Positions 17,886 to 25,315 of a DNA stretch of 64,000 nucleotides are shown here, piece by piece. The DNA lies in assembly GCA_965200115.1 (NCBI GenBank), contig OZ241336.1:4092001-4156000 (forward strand). The letters run 5' to 3'. The stretch comes from JAPOUP01 sp026708635. Its GTDB lineage: Bacteria; Pseudomonadota; Alphaproteobacteria; Rhodobacterales; Rhodobacteraceae. Below the pieces are notes generated by a model. The model searched no databases, was not told the DNA's origin, and worked only from the letters and a program-made list of their open reading frames with translations. Made by a program: the position numbers and the translations under genes. Position 1 is the stretch's first letter. The number at the start of each line of letters is the position of its first letter.

Positions 17886-18539
17886 TACCTGCGCGGATGC
17901 CATGCGGCCGCCATCGCCCGCGACCGCGTTCGAGAAGCTGCCGGTTCGGCGCTCGATTACCTGGTTTCATACGAGCGGTCCAGGACGTCACCGTAACGGG
18001 AAGCCACGTCCAAAGGCCGTCCCGTAACCAACATCCATCCCTTCCGGCGCAGGCCGGCACCGCTTCCGGGAGCCATCCTCCGCCTCGGGGACTATAGTGT
18101 CCCGATCCGGCAGTGCCAGTACTCGGCTATCGACCCGGCTGGGTACGGTCATGATTCTCATCAATTTTAGGGGACGCTCCCATCCGAGCCACAGCCAGAT
18201 CACAAAAGACCACGTTACCGAGATGTCGAGTGTCGAGCGCCCGGTTCAAGCCTGCGTTTAGGCGCAGGGATCAGATGGCCAGCGGCGTAACCGGCTCGCC
18301 CGCGCGTCATCGCGGGCTTGGGCCCCGACGACGACGCGTCACACCAACCGCTTCCGGACAGTCTACGCCGCGAATCTCGACATTGTGCGTCAACCCGCGG
18401 TATTGGACATCGCGCAACCAAACGCTAATCCGTGCCCGCGGTTAAGGCGTTCGGGCGGGCGTCTCGCCGGAAAATAACGGGATTGTCGCTCCTTCCGGCA
18501 CCGCACGGCCGCAAACGAAACAATAAGGAGTACAGCGAG
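17886..18539. other. Gap of about 650 bases without a recognised gene
   Basis: Short open frames exist on both strands but none shows family similarity, a good ribosome-binding site or a match to a neighbour. The last 30 bases contain the AAGGAG site of the next gene. I see no clear terminator for selO. Confidence 0.5.
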
Positions 18540-18854
18540 ATGTACGTCGCCATGAACCGTTTCACCGTACGCAAGGAAAACGCGCGGGCCTTCGAGGCGC
18601 TCTGGCTCGGTCGCGACAGCCACCTGAAGGGTCTTCCGGGTTTCGTTGAGTTTCACATGCTGAAGGGTCCCGAAGCGGAGAATGGCACGATCCTTTATTC
18701 GTCGCATACCGTCTGGGAAAGCGAGGACAAGTTTCGGGACTGGACACGCAGCGAAGCGTTCCGCGCCACGCACAAAGATGCCGGAAACGCGTCCGGACTC
18801 TACGAGGGTCACCCGCAATTCGAGGGCTTTACGGCGATTCAGACAATCTCGTGA
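18540..18854 (+). CDS. IsdG-like antibiotic-biosynthesis-monooxygenase (ABM) domain protein, possible heme-degrading enzyme
   Basis: A 104-residue dimeric ferredoxin-like (ABM) protein. ATG 18540 is set by AAGGAG about 9 bases upstream. The residues that form the catalytic triad of IsdG-type heme oxygenases (Asn, Trp, His) have equivalents at N6, W68 and H78, almost exactly the IsdG spacing (N7, W67, H77), and the MNRF start is typical. This favours a heme-degrading monooxygenase, although many ABM proteins use other substrates. It is followed after 89 bases by the TRAP transporter, with no other heme genes nearby. Function beyond the fold is inferred. Confidence 0.75.
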   Translation: MYVAMNRFTVRKENARAFEALWLGRDSHLKGLPGFVEFHMLKGPEAENGTILYSSHTVWESEDKFRDWTRSEAFRATHKDAGNASGLYEGHPQFEGFTAIQTIS

Positions 18855-18943
18855 CCGACGTGGGTCCCTTGATCATTGCCGATTCACTTAAGATACAAGG
18901 CTCACAAAGCAATTCACCCCATGTTGGATAAGGAGATCCTGTC

Positions 18944-19954
18944 ATGAACAAGTCGCTCGTTCGAATCACCGGCGCCGCGTTGGCATTTGCGTTTGCCGGC
19001 GAGGCGATGGCCGTCGAATGGAACGTTTCACTTTGGGGCAAGCGCCGCGCATTCACTGAGCATGTCGAAAGGCTGGCTGAGTTGGTCGCCGAAAAGACGG
19101 ACGGAGGATTCTCTCTGAACCTCTCGTACGGGGGACTGTCGAAGAATCGCGAGAATCTTGACGGAATATCGATCGGCGCATTCGAGATGGCGCAGTTCTG
19201 CGCCGGCTACCACGCCGACAAGAATCCCACTATCACCGTCCTCGAGCTGCCGTTTCTCGGCGTTTCCTCGCTGGAACAGGAGGTCGCGCTCTCAATGGCC
19301 GTCTATCAACATCCCGCAACCGTCGCGGATCTGGGACGCTGGAACGCCACGCTGCTGATGCCCTCCCCGCTTCCGCAATACAATATAGTCGGGACCGGCC
19401 AGGCACCGGCTTCGCTTGCTGACTTCGAGGGACTCGCCGTGCGGGCCACCGGCGGCATCGGCAGGGCGCTGGAGACGATCGGTGCCGTGCCGACGTCCAT
19501 GTCAGCAACCGAAGTGCGCCAGGCAATGGATTCAGGCGTGGTCAAAGCGGTCAGCTTCGCGCCGCATGCCCACATGTCATTCGGCACAATCGAGAACGCC
19601 AACTGGTGGACGACCAACCTCAACCCAGGCACGGTGAACTGCCCCGTCGTGGTCAACACCGACGCGCTCGACGCACTCTCGGACGAGCACCGGGAGGCAT
19701 TGCTTGGCTCGGTCGACGAAGCGCTCGCGCACTACATTTCCAACTACAACAACAACACGATGGCCGCGTGGGGTCCTGCGCTGGAAGAGCGCGGAATCAC
19801 GAAGGTAACCTTCTCAGACGACGAGATCGCCGCGTTCAGGGAAGCGGCCGCCGCGCCGGCCGCCGCCGCCTGGATTGAGGAAAACGCCGCGCGCGGCCTT
19901 CCGGCACGGGAACTCTACGAGCTGGTCACCGGCCTTATAGCCGAATCAAGCTGA
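18944..19954 (+). CDS. dctP: TRAP transporter substrate-binding protein (DctP family)
   Basis: Periplasmic binding protein of a tripartite ATP-independent transporter, 336 residues. A signal peptide spans about residues 1-23, ending at AMA before VEWNVSLWGK. The core has ENLDGISIGAFEMAQF and the FEGLAVRATGGIGRALETIGAVPTSMSATEVRQAMDSG block, in which the conserved DctP carboxylate-binding Arg lies (VRATGG). AAGGAG stands 7-8 bases before the ATG. It heads a dctPQM operon. The ligand is probably a carboxylate but cannot be named. Confidence 0.92.
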   Translation: MNKSLVRITGAALAFAFAGEAMAVEWNVSLWGKRRAFTEHVERLAELVAEKTDGGFSLNLSYGGLSKNRENLDGISIGAFEMAQFCAGYHADKNPTITVLELPFLGVSSLEQEVALSMAVYQHPATVADLGRWNATLLMPSPLPQYNIVGTGQAPASLADFEGLAVRATGGIGRALETIGAVPTSMSATEVRQAMDSGVVKAVSFAPHAHMSFGTIENANWWTTNLNPGTVNCPVVVNTDALDALSDEHREALLGSVDEALAHYISNYNNNTMAAWGPALEERGITKVTFSDDEIAAFREAAAAPAAAAWIEENAARGLPARELYELVTGLIAESS

Positions 19955-20028
19955 GACTTCGAACGATCGGTTCCCCGCGCCGCGCTTGCGCGGGGAACGT
20001 TCCCGACGTCGGATCGAAAGGAAGCCGA

Positions 20029-20652
20029 ATGGCAAACAGGTCGCTGATCGTGTCCGATGACAGCACCCTTAGTCGGCTTGACCGCCGGTTTATGAAGCTG
20101 GAGATTGCCCTTTCGCTTGTCAGCGGCCTTGCGGTTTTCGCCCTGATGCTGATGGCAGTCATCTCGGTCAGCGGGCGGAACGGCTTCAACCAGCCGCTCC
20201 CCGGCTATGTCGACTGGATCGAGCAGGCCATGCCGCTCATCGCCTTCATGGGGATTTCCTATGTCCAGCGGGAAGGCGGCCACATACGGATGGATTTCCT
20301 TATAGGAAAGCTCCGCGGCCGGGCCCTCTACGCGGTCGAGGCGCTGTTCGCCCTCGCGCTGCTTGCGTTCATGGCGTTCATGGTCTGGGGCAGCTGGGCG
20401 CACTTCCTGCGAAGCTTTGACTTCGCGGCGCCGATGTGGAGCCGCGACAGTTCGATGGACATCGGCCTTCCGATCTGGCCCGCCAAGCTGCTGGCCCCGG
20501 TCGCGTTCGGCGTACTCTGCATACGCCTCGGCCTACAGCTCTGGGGCTACCTGTGCGCCGCCGTCACGGGCAGGGCCGTAGCGGTGCCGCTCGTCCCGGA
20601 CGTGGCGCAGCAGGCGGCCATGGAGGCCGGTCGGCTCGAGGGCGACGGCTGA
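20029..20652 (+). CDS. dctQ: TRAP transporter small permease (DctQ family)
   Basis: Small membrane subunit, 207 residues, with four predicted membrane segments (roughly 28-48, 63-80, 101-122, 155-178) and the family stretch ISYVQREGGHIRMDFL. An AAGGAAG site precedes the ATG. Its TGA overlaps the ATG of the large permease (TGATG), so the two are translated together. Confidence 0.88.
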   Translation: MANRSLIVSDDSTLSRLDRRFMKLEIALSLVSGLAVFALMLMAVISVSGRNGFNQPLPGYVDWIEQAMPLIAFMGISYVQREGGHIRMDFLIGKLRGRALYAVEALFALALLAFMAFMVWGSWAHFLRSFDFAAPMWSRDSSMDIGLPIWPAKLLAPVAFGVLCIRLGLQLWGYLCAAVTGRAVAVPLVPDVAQQAAMEAGRLEGDG

Positions 20653-22052
20653 TGGAGCCGATCGAGATCGGAATCTGGACGACCGGTGGCATGCTGGTGC
20701 TCGTTCTTCTGGGCATGCGCGTGGCCTTCGCGGCGGGGCTGGCGGGGCTGGCGGGGCTGATCTGGATCTTCTGGGCGAAGAAAGGTTACGCCCCGGACGA
20801 CTTCGGCTGGGCTATTTCGGTGGCCGTCAAGACCGCGGGCCAGGTACCCCATTCCAAAGTGTCATCCCAGGCGCTGTCATTGATTCCGACGTTCATACTG
20901 ATCGGGTATCTGGCCTATTACGCGGGCCTGACGCGCGCGCTGTTCGAGGCGGCCAAGCGGTGGGTCGCATGGGTTCCGGGCGGGCTGGCGGTATCAACGG
21001 TTTTCGCGACCGCGGGATTCGCCGCCGTTTCGGGCGCCTCGGTCGCGACCGCGGCCGTCTTCGCCCGGATCGCGATCCCCGAGATGCTTAAGATCGGGTA
21101 CAGGAAGGAGTTCGCCGCCGGCGTCGTTGCCGCCGGCGGAACGCTGGCCTCGCTGATCCCACCGTCCGCCATCCTCGTGATCTACGCCATCATCGTGGAG
21201 CAGGATGTCGGGAAACTTCTGCTTGCCGGCTTCGTTCCCGGCGCGTTTTCCGCGTTGATCTACGCGATGCTCATTGTCGGGATGGCGCTGGTAATCCCGA
21301 ACTTCGGGCCGCGCGTCACCGGCTTCACCTGGCGCGAGCGTATCGTCTCGCTTCCGCCGGCCCTGCCGATCGTCATCGTCGTCTTGACCATAATCTGCTT
21401 CGTCTACAACCCGTTCGGACAGGACGCATGGGGCACGCCCACCGAAGGCGGGGCCATCGGAGCCTCCGTCGTGTTTCTCGTCGCGGTCTTTCGGGGCATG
21501 CGATGGACGGAGTTCCGCGACGCCCTTCTGGAAACCGCGAAGCTTTCGGTGATGATCTTCTCGATCATCTGGGGCGTTCTGATCTATGTGCGCTTTCTGG
21601 GGTTTGCCGACCTGCCCGGCGCGTTCTCGGACTGGATCACCTCACTCAGGTACTCGCCGTGGCTTATCCTTGCCTGTATCCTCATGGCCTATGCCGTCCT
21701 GGGAATGTTCATGGACGCGATCGGAATGCTTCTGCTGACGCTGCCTGTGGTCTATCCGGCGGTGATGGCGCTGAACGGGGGAGATACCGTCTCCGCCGCC
21801 GACAGCGCGTTCGGCATGTCAGGACCCATGTGCGCGATCTGGTTCGGGATCCTGGTAGTGAAAATGGCGGAATTCTGCCTGATCACGCCCCCGATCGGCC
21901 TCAACTGCTTCGTAGTGGCGGGTGTCCGGGACGATATCACCGTACAAGACGTGTTCAGGGGCGTGATGCCCTTTTTCGCGACGGACGCCGTAACGATCGC
22001 CCTGCTCGTCGCGTTTCCGCAGATCGTTCTGTGGCTTCCAAGCCTCGCATAG
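20652..22052 (+). CDS. dctM: TRAP transporter large permease (DctM family)
   Basis: Multi-span cation-coupled permease, 466 residues from ATG 20652 (MEPIEIGIWTTGG). Family motifs include SQALSLIPTFILIGYLAYYAG, SGASVATAAVFARIAIPEM, GTLASLIPPSAILVIYAIIVEQ and the C-terminal CLITPPIGLNCFVVAGV. Near its N-terminus is a threefold CTGGCGGGG tandem giving a Gly-Leu-Ala repeat in the first membrane helix. The frame is open well upstream (to 20436), but that part overlaps dctQ in another phase and is not real. Confidence 0.93.
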   Translation: MEPIEIGIWTTGGMLVLVLLGMRVAFAAGLAGLAGLIWIFWAKKGYAPDDFGWAISVAVKTAGQVPHSKVSSQALSLIPTFILIGYLAYYAGLTRALFEAAKRWVAWVPGGLAVSTVFATAGFAAVSGASVATAAVFARIAIPEMLKIGYRKEFAAGVVAAGGTLASLIPPSAILVIYAIIVEQDVGKLLLAGFVPGAFSALIYAMLIVGMALVIPNFGPRVTGFTWRERIVSLPPALPIVIVVLTIICFVYNPFGQDAWGTPTEGGAIGASVVFLVAVFRGMRWTEFRDALLETAKLSVMIFSIIWGVLIYVRFLGFADLPGAFSDWITSLRYSPWLILACILMAYAVLGMFMDAIGMLLLTLPVVYPAVMALNGGDTVSAADSAFGMSGPMCAIWFGILVVKMAEFCLITPPIGLNCFVVAGVRDDITVQDVFRGVMPFFATDAVTIALLVAFPQIVLWLPSLA

Positions 22053-22149
22053 GCGTCCAGAGCTGACATCCATGCGGGTCGGCGCGCTCGGCGCGGGATA
22101 TGACGTTACTTCAGGTCTTTGTGGCAGGTTGTTAAAGAAAGGGCCTCTG

Positions 22150-22341
22150 AACCGACAGAGCTTCGGCATCGGGCACGTCGCCCTCGTCCGCGACGGGGAG
22201 GTGTACAAGTGGCCGCACCTATAGGAGAGCCTCTTCGCGAGGATCGAGGAGTTCCGGGAGACCGCGACCCGGTACGACAAGCCCGGCGCGAGCTTAGCGG
22301 CCGGGCTTCATCTCCTCGCCGGCATGGTGGCGGCGACATGA
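22150..22341 (+). pseudogene. IS5-family transposase, C-terminal remnant with in-frame stop
   Basis: The reading VYKWPHL-stop-ESLFARIEEFRETATRYDK, then ASLAAGLHLLAGMVAAT and a stop at 22339-22341, is the C-terminal end of an IS5-type transposase (consensus YKxRHLIENFFARxKxFRxIATRYDKT). The in-frame TAG at about 22222-22224 replaces the Ile of HLIE. Nothing recognisable as the rest of the transposase or its inverted repeats is left. It fills the gap between dctM and the DUF1971 gene. Confidence 0.8.
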
Positions 22342-22433
22342 CTGTCTACAGGTTCTGGGGCACGGTCGGCGTCTCCAGTGGCTGGGGACGGCATCGATGC
22401 GGTTCGGGATGCGATTTTGGGTGCCTTAAAATT

Positions 22434-22751
22434 TCAGATCCTCTCACATGTCGCAGCCTGATCGTCTTCCCGAAGAAACGTTACCTGAAACGCCGTGTCG
22501 TCATCCAGCGCGACGGAGTGAGGCTCTTCCGGGTGGACAAAGGCGCTGTCACCGGCCGCGATGGCCTCCTCTGCGGCAACCTGCCCGGTCTCGTCAAAGC
22601 GTGTTAGGTGAAGGATGCCGTCCAACACTCTGATTTGTCCCCAGATCCCCGCTTTGGTCTGGTGGCTCTGCGTCAACGCAACCGGCACGGTGACGGCGGT
22701 AAAACGGGGCGTCGTCTTGTAAGCCCGCAGGTTGGCCGGGCACCCGGTCAC
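22434..22751 (-). CDS. DUF1971 (TehB/YeaR-like) cupin-like protein
   Basis: Small beta-barrel protein, 105 residues, with the DUF1971 core TVPVALTQSHQTKAGIWGQIRVLDGILHL and PEEPHSVALDDDTAFQVTFLRED. The family includes YeaR and N-terminal domains of some TehB tellurite-resistance proteins; its biochemical role is unknown. The GTG start overlaps the stop of the DUF364 gene (GTGA), so it is co-translated as the last gene of a three-gene set. Confidence 0.8.
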   Translation of the reverse strand: MTGCPANLRAYKTTPRFTAVTVPVALTQSHQTKAGIWGQIRVLDGILHLTRFDETGQVAAEEAIAAGDSAFVHPEEPHSVALDDDTAFQVTFLREDDQAATCERI

Positions 22752-23728
22752 CGTTCGACCTCAAGCGTGCGGATCATGTGGTCGAGAGCGATCATCGTGC
22801 CGCTCTCGGCGATAAACGCGCGCGCTGCGTCCGGATCGGTGATGGCCAGTCCGGCGATGACCGTCGGTCCGTGATTGAGCGCCACTTCAGCGACCGGCGC
22901 GCTTGGGCCGACAAGAAAGCGAATCGGAATATGTTTGGACCGCGCCAGAAGCGGCTCGAGACTGCCGTTCATAAGGGCCTGAGCGGTGATGGCGATGGCT
23001 GTAGTCCCGGCGAGCGCGTCACGCGCCCGGCCCGCGGGCACATCGTCTCCTTTCGGCTCGCGTTCAACGATGGTGGCGTTCGGCAGACGCGCGGCCGCCG
23101 CGCGGAACCCTCCTATGATCACCAAGCCGTCACCGGGAGGGTCGAACCGTGATAGCCCCCACTTACGCTTTGCCGTCGGCCCGTCCGGTCGGTTCCAGAA
23201 CGCATTCACCGCCGCGAGTCCGATGGACCGGCGAAGTGGGTCGAGCGAACATAGCCATCTTGCAAGCGCGCCAAGCGGACGGCCCGCGATGGGCATGCCG
23301 GTACGCGCGGTGCGCGCGCCTTCGGTGCCACGTTCGGGGCTGCGCGCGATGCCGCAATAGGGACCGGCGCGGACATAGGTCCAGTTGAACCCGACCATAA
23401 CCTCTTCAACCTCGACATCAGCCGTCACGCTTTTGGCCAACGCGAAATCGAGCGCGCCGCCACCGGCCGCGCGCAGCATTCCATGACCGTCCACCTCTTC
23501 GCCAGAAGCCGGACGGCTGTCCAGCAAGGTCCCGAGTTCCGGTCCATCGGTGACGTCAAGCATCACCTGGCCTCGGGGAAGGTCCCGCACAGTCCAGCCC
23601 GCCTTGGTCAACAGTTCCTCCGCCTGCGCCCAAGACATGGGATCGGTGATGTCCATCGCCTGCCCTATGATCATCGAGCGATTGGCCGCGTCCTTGGGTC
23701 CCAGCGTATCATCGACCGAATCTCTCAC
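22748..23728 (-). CDS. DUF364 domain protein (putative heavy-metal chelation fold)
   Basis: About 326 residues. Central blocks GIARSPERGTEGART, AGRPLGALARWLCSLDPLRRSIGLAAVNAFWNRP and the Rossmann-like LVIIGGFRAAAARLPNATIVEREP recall DUF364 proteins, whose structure has been linked to metal-cofactor chelation. A second GTG four codons upstream (23737) exists, but GTG 23728 has GGGGGAG about 8 bases before it and overlaps the TGA of the upstream gene as GTGA. The protein sits between an unknown gene and DUF1971, all coupled the same way. Function unknown. Confidence 0.75.
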   Translation of the reverse strand: MRDSVDDTLGPKDAANRSMIIGQAMDITDPMSWAQAEELLTKAGWTVRDLPRGQVMLDVTDGPELGTLLDSRPASGEEVDGHGMLRAAGGGALDFALAKSVTADVEVEEVMVGFNWTYVRAGPYCGIARSPERGTEGARTARTGMPIAGRPLGALARWLCSLDPLRRSIGLAAVNAFWNRPDGPTAKRKWGLSRFDPPGDGLVIIGGFRAAAARLPNATIVEREPKGDDVPAGRARDALAGTTAIAITAQALMNGSLEPLLARSKHIPIRFLVGPSAPVAEVALNHGPTVIAGLAITDPDAARAFIAESGTMIALDHMIRTLEVER

Positions 23729-24171
23729 GATACGCACTCCCCCAGACTTGAAATATCAAAAGCCGGAGATGCTATGGTAATATCAGGATCCGGCTTCTGC
23801 CACGCCGGGCCCTCATTTTTCGCCATAGGCTCGATTGCGGCCACGGCTCGCGACGGTTCGTGCTGGGAGGCCGGAAGATCCCTTTGTTCCGGCGCCTCTA
23901 CCCGCAGGTCGTCAGGAAGAAGGGCGTTCTCGAAGAGAAGCGGATCGATACGTCGCGAATCTAGATGAAGCTTATCTTCGGTTGTCTCTGCCGGAGCCGC
24001 GAGATGGACTTCGGACGCGTCAGGTTCCCAACCGGCGCCGGTCGGTAAGGACTGGGGCGGGCATTGAGGTTCGGAAACACCCGGGTCTGGAGGTGGTCTC
24101 AAATCCCGGTGCGCGGACATCCCCAAAGACGCACCCGATTTACGTCTAAACTTCGAACGCAGGATCTTCAT
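23725..24171 (-). CDS. Hypothetical protein, first gene of DUF364/DUF1971 set
   Basis: A 148-residue product that I do not recognise: basic N-terminus (MKILRSKFRRKSG), then rich in Pro, Asp and Glu, with no obvious signal peptide or membrane helix. The main support is context. Its TGA stop overlaps the GTG start of the DUF364 gene exactly as that gene overlaps DUF1971. The start is uncertain because no strong ribosome-binding site precedes ATG 24171. It could still be a chance frame in this G+C-rich DNA. Confidence 0.5.
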   Translation of the reverse strand: MKILRSKFRRKSGASLGMSAHRDLRPPPDPGVSEPQCPPQSLPTGAGWEPDASEVHLAAPAETTEDKLHLDSRRIDPLLFENALLPDDLRVEAPEQRDLPASQHEPSRAVAAIEPMAKNEGPAWQKPDPDITIASPAFDISSLGECVS

Positions 24172-24655
24172 TGTGCATTAATTCCCGACCTAAAAAAGCC
24201 GTTGAGGCGAGTCTCAGACCAGCTTCTACGATTTCCCATGACAGCCACAACGATTGTCGCAAGGTCTTTTCCCAAGGTATCCGACTCATCCGCAACCAAC
24301 GCCCAGTCCCGGCGTTTATCGCCGCCGGTCGGCACTCCCGGTAAGGCGTGATAACGCTTCCAAAAAGCTCGCGGACTGCCTAACGGCCATTCCGGCACGC
24401 CACTCCAAACCGCTCTCAACTGCGATGGCTCGGGCAGGAACCGCTCCGCCAATGCGGACTCCAATCATAGCTTAAGCCGGCTGGCGCGGAAACCGGCAAC
24501 TCTAAGGCGCTGTTTCCCGCCGGACCGAAGCGTTTAACCCGGCCCTGGTGAGACGGAATGCGACTAAATCGCTCCGGAAAACGTGACGCGCCAGAAAGGC
24601 ACCGCGCCCCGTCTCCTCTCGTCCTTGCGTCGGTTTCCTGTCATAGGTTGGCATC
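24172..24655. other. Gap of about 480 bases without a recognised gene
   Basis: A 98-codon frame on the minus strand (24168-24464) has no similarity I recognise and no ribosome-binding site. The region should hold divergent promoters for the AttE gene and the DUF364 set; no clear -35/-10 pair stands out. Confidence 0.4.
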
Positions 24656-25315
24656 ATGTTGCTGAAAGCGCACGGCCTGAAGAAGAGCTTTCCCGGGGGC
24701 GAGCGTCCGATCACGGTTCTTGACGGAGTCTCGCTGTCGCTTGACCGTGGTGAAGTCGTGGCGCTGATAGGTGAAAGCGGATCAGGCAAGTCCACGCTAC
24801 TGCACGCCATCGCGGGTCTTGAGCCGACGGATGGCGGATCGGTCCTGTTCGACGGAAGAGACGTCTGCAGCATGGACGACAATGGACGTGCGGCGCTGCG
24901 CCGGAGGTCAATCAGCATCGTATTCCAGCAATTCAACCTGCTTCCCTCGCTGAACGTCCGCCAGAACCTCCTGTTTCACGCTCGCCTCGCCGGACGCGAC
25001 GCGGCGGTCGATATCGATACGCTCGCCGCGTCGCTCGGCCTTTCGGATCATCTCGGAAAGTTTCCGGAGGATCTTTCCGGCGGCGAGCAGCAGCGCGTGG
25101 CCATAGGTCGCGCCGTCGCGGTCGGGCCGGAACTCGTTCTGGCCGACGAGCCCACCGGGAACCTGGACGAAGGCACGGGTCAAAAGGTTTTCGACCTCCT
25201 GCTGAACCTCGCCCGCGGAACGGGAGCCGCGCTTTTGATCGCCACCCATTCCCTGCGCCTGGCCAAGACCGCGGACCGGCGGCTGCGCCTGAGCCATGGA
25301 AAGCTGAGAGAATGA
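24656..25315 (+). CDS. ABC transporter ATP-binding protein (AttE/LolD-like)
   Basis: Cytoplasmic ATPase of a MacB/LolCDE-type transporter, 219 residues. Walker A GESGSGKST (about residues 39-47), Q-loop IVFQQFNLLPSL, signature LSGGEQQRVAIGRA, Walker B LVLADEPTGNLD and H-loop ATHSLRL are all present; the SGGEQQR and DEPTGNLD forms are typical of this class. Its stop overlaps the start of the FtsX-type permease (ATGA). The AttH-like gene two places on marks this as an AttEFGH-type set, known from Agrobacterium. Confidence 0.92.
   Translation: MLLKAHGLKKSFPGGERPITVLDGVSLSLDRGEVVALIGESGSGKSTLLHAIAGLEPTDGGSVLFDGRDVCSMDDNGRAALRRRSISIVFQQFNLLPSLNVRQNLLFHARLAGRDAAVDIDTLAASLGLSDHLGKFPEDLSGGEQQRVAIGRAVAVGPELVLADEPTGNLDEGTGQKVFDLLLNLARGTGAALLIATHSLRLAKTADRRLRLSHGKLRE

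Noticed and set aside
24168..24464. 98-codon minus-strand frame in the gap before the AttE gene
   Set aside because: No family similarity, no ribosome-binding site, no coupling to neighbours.
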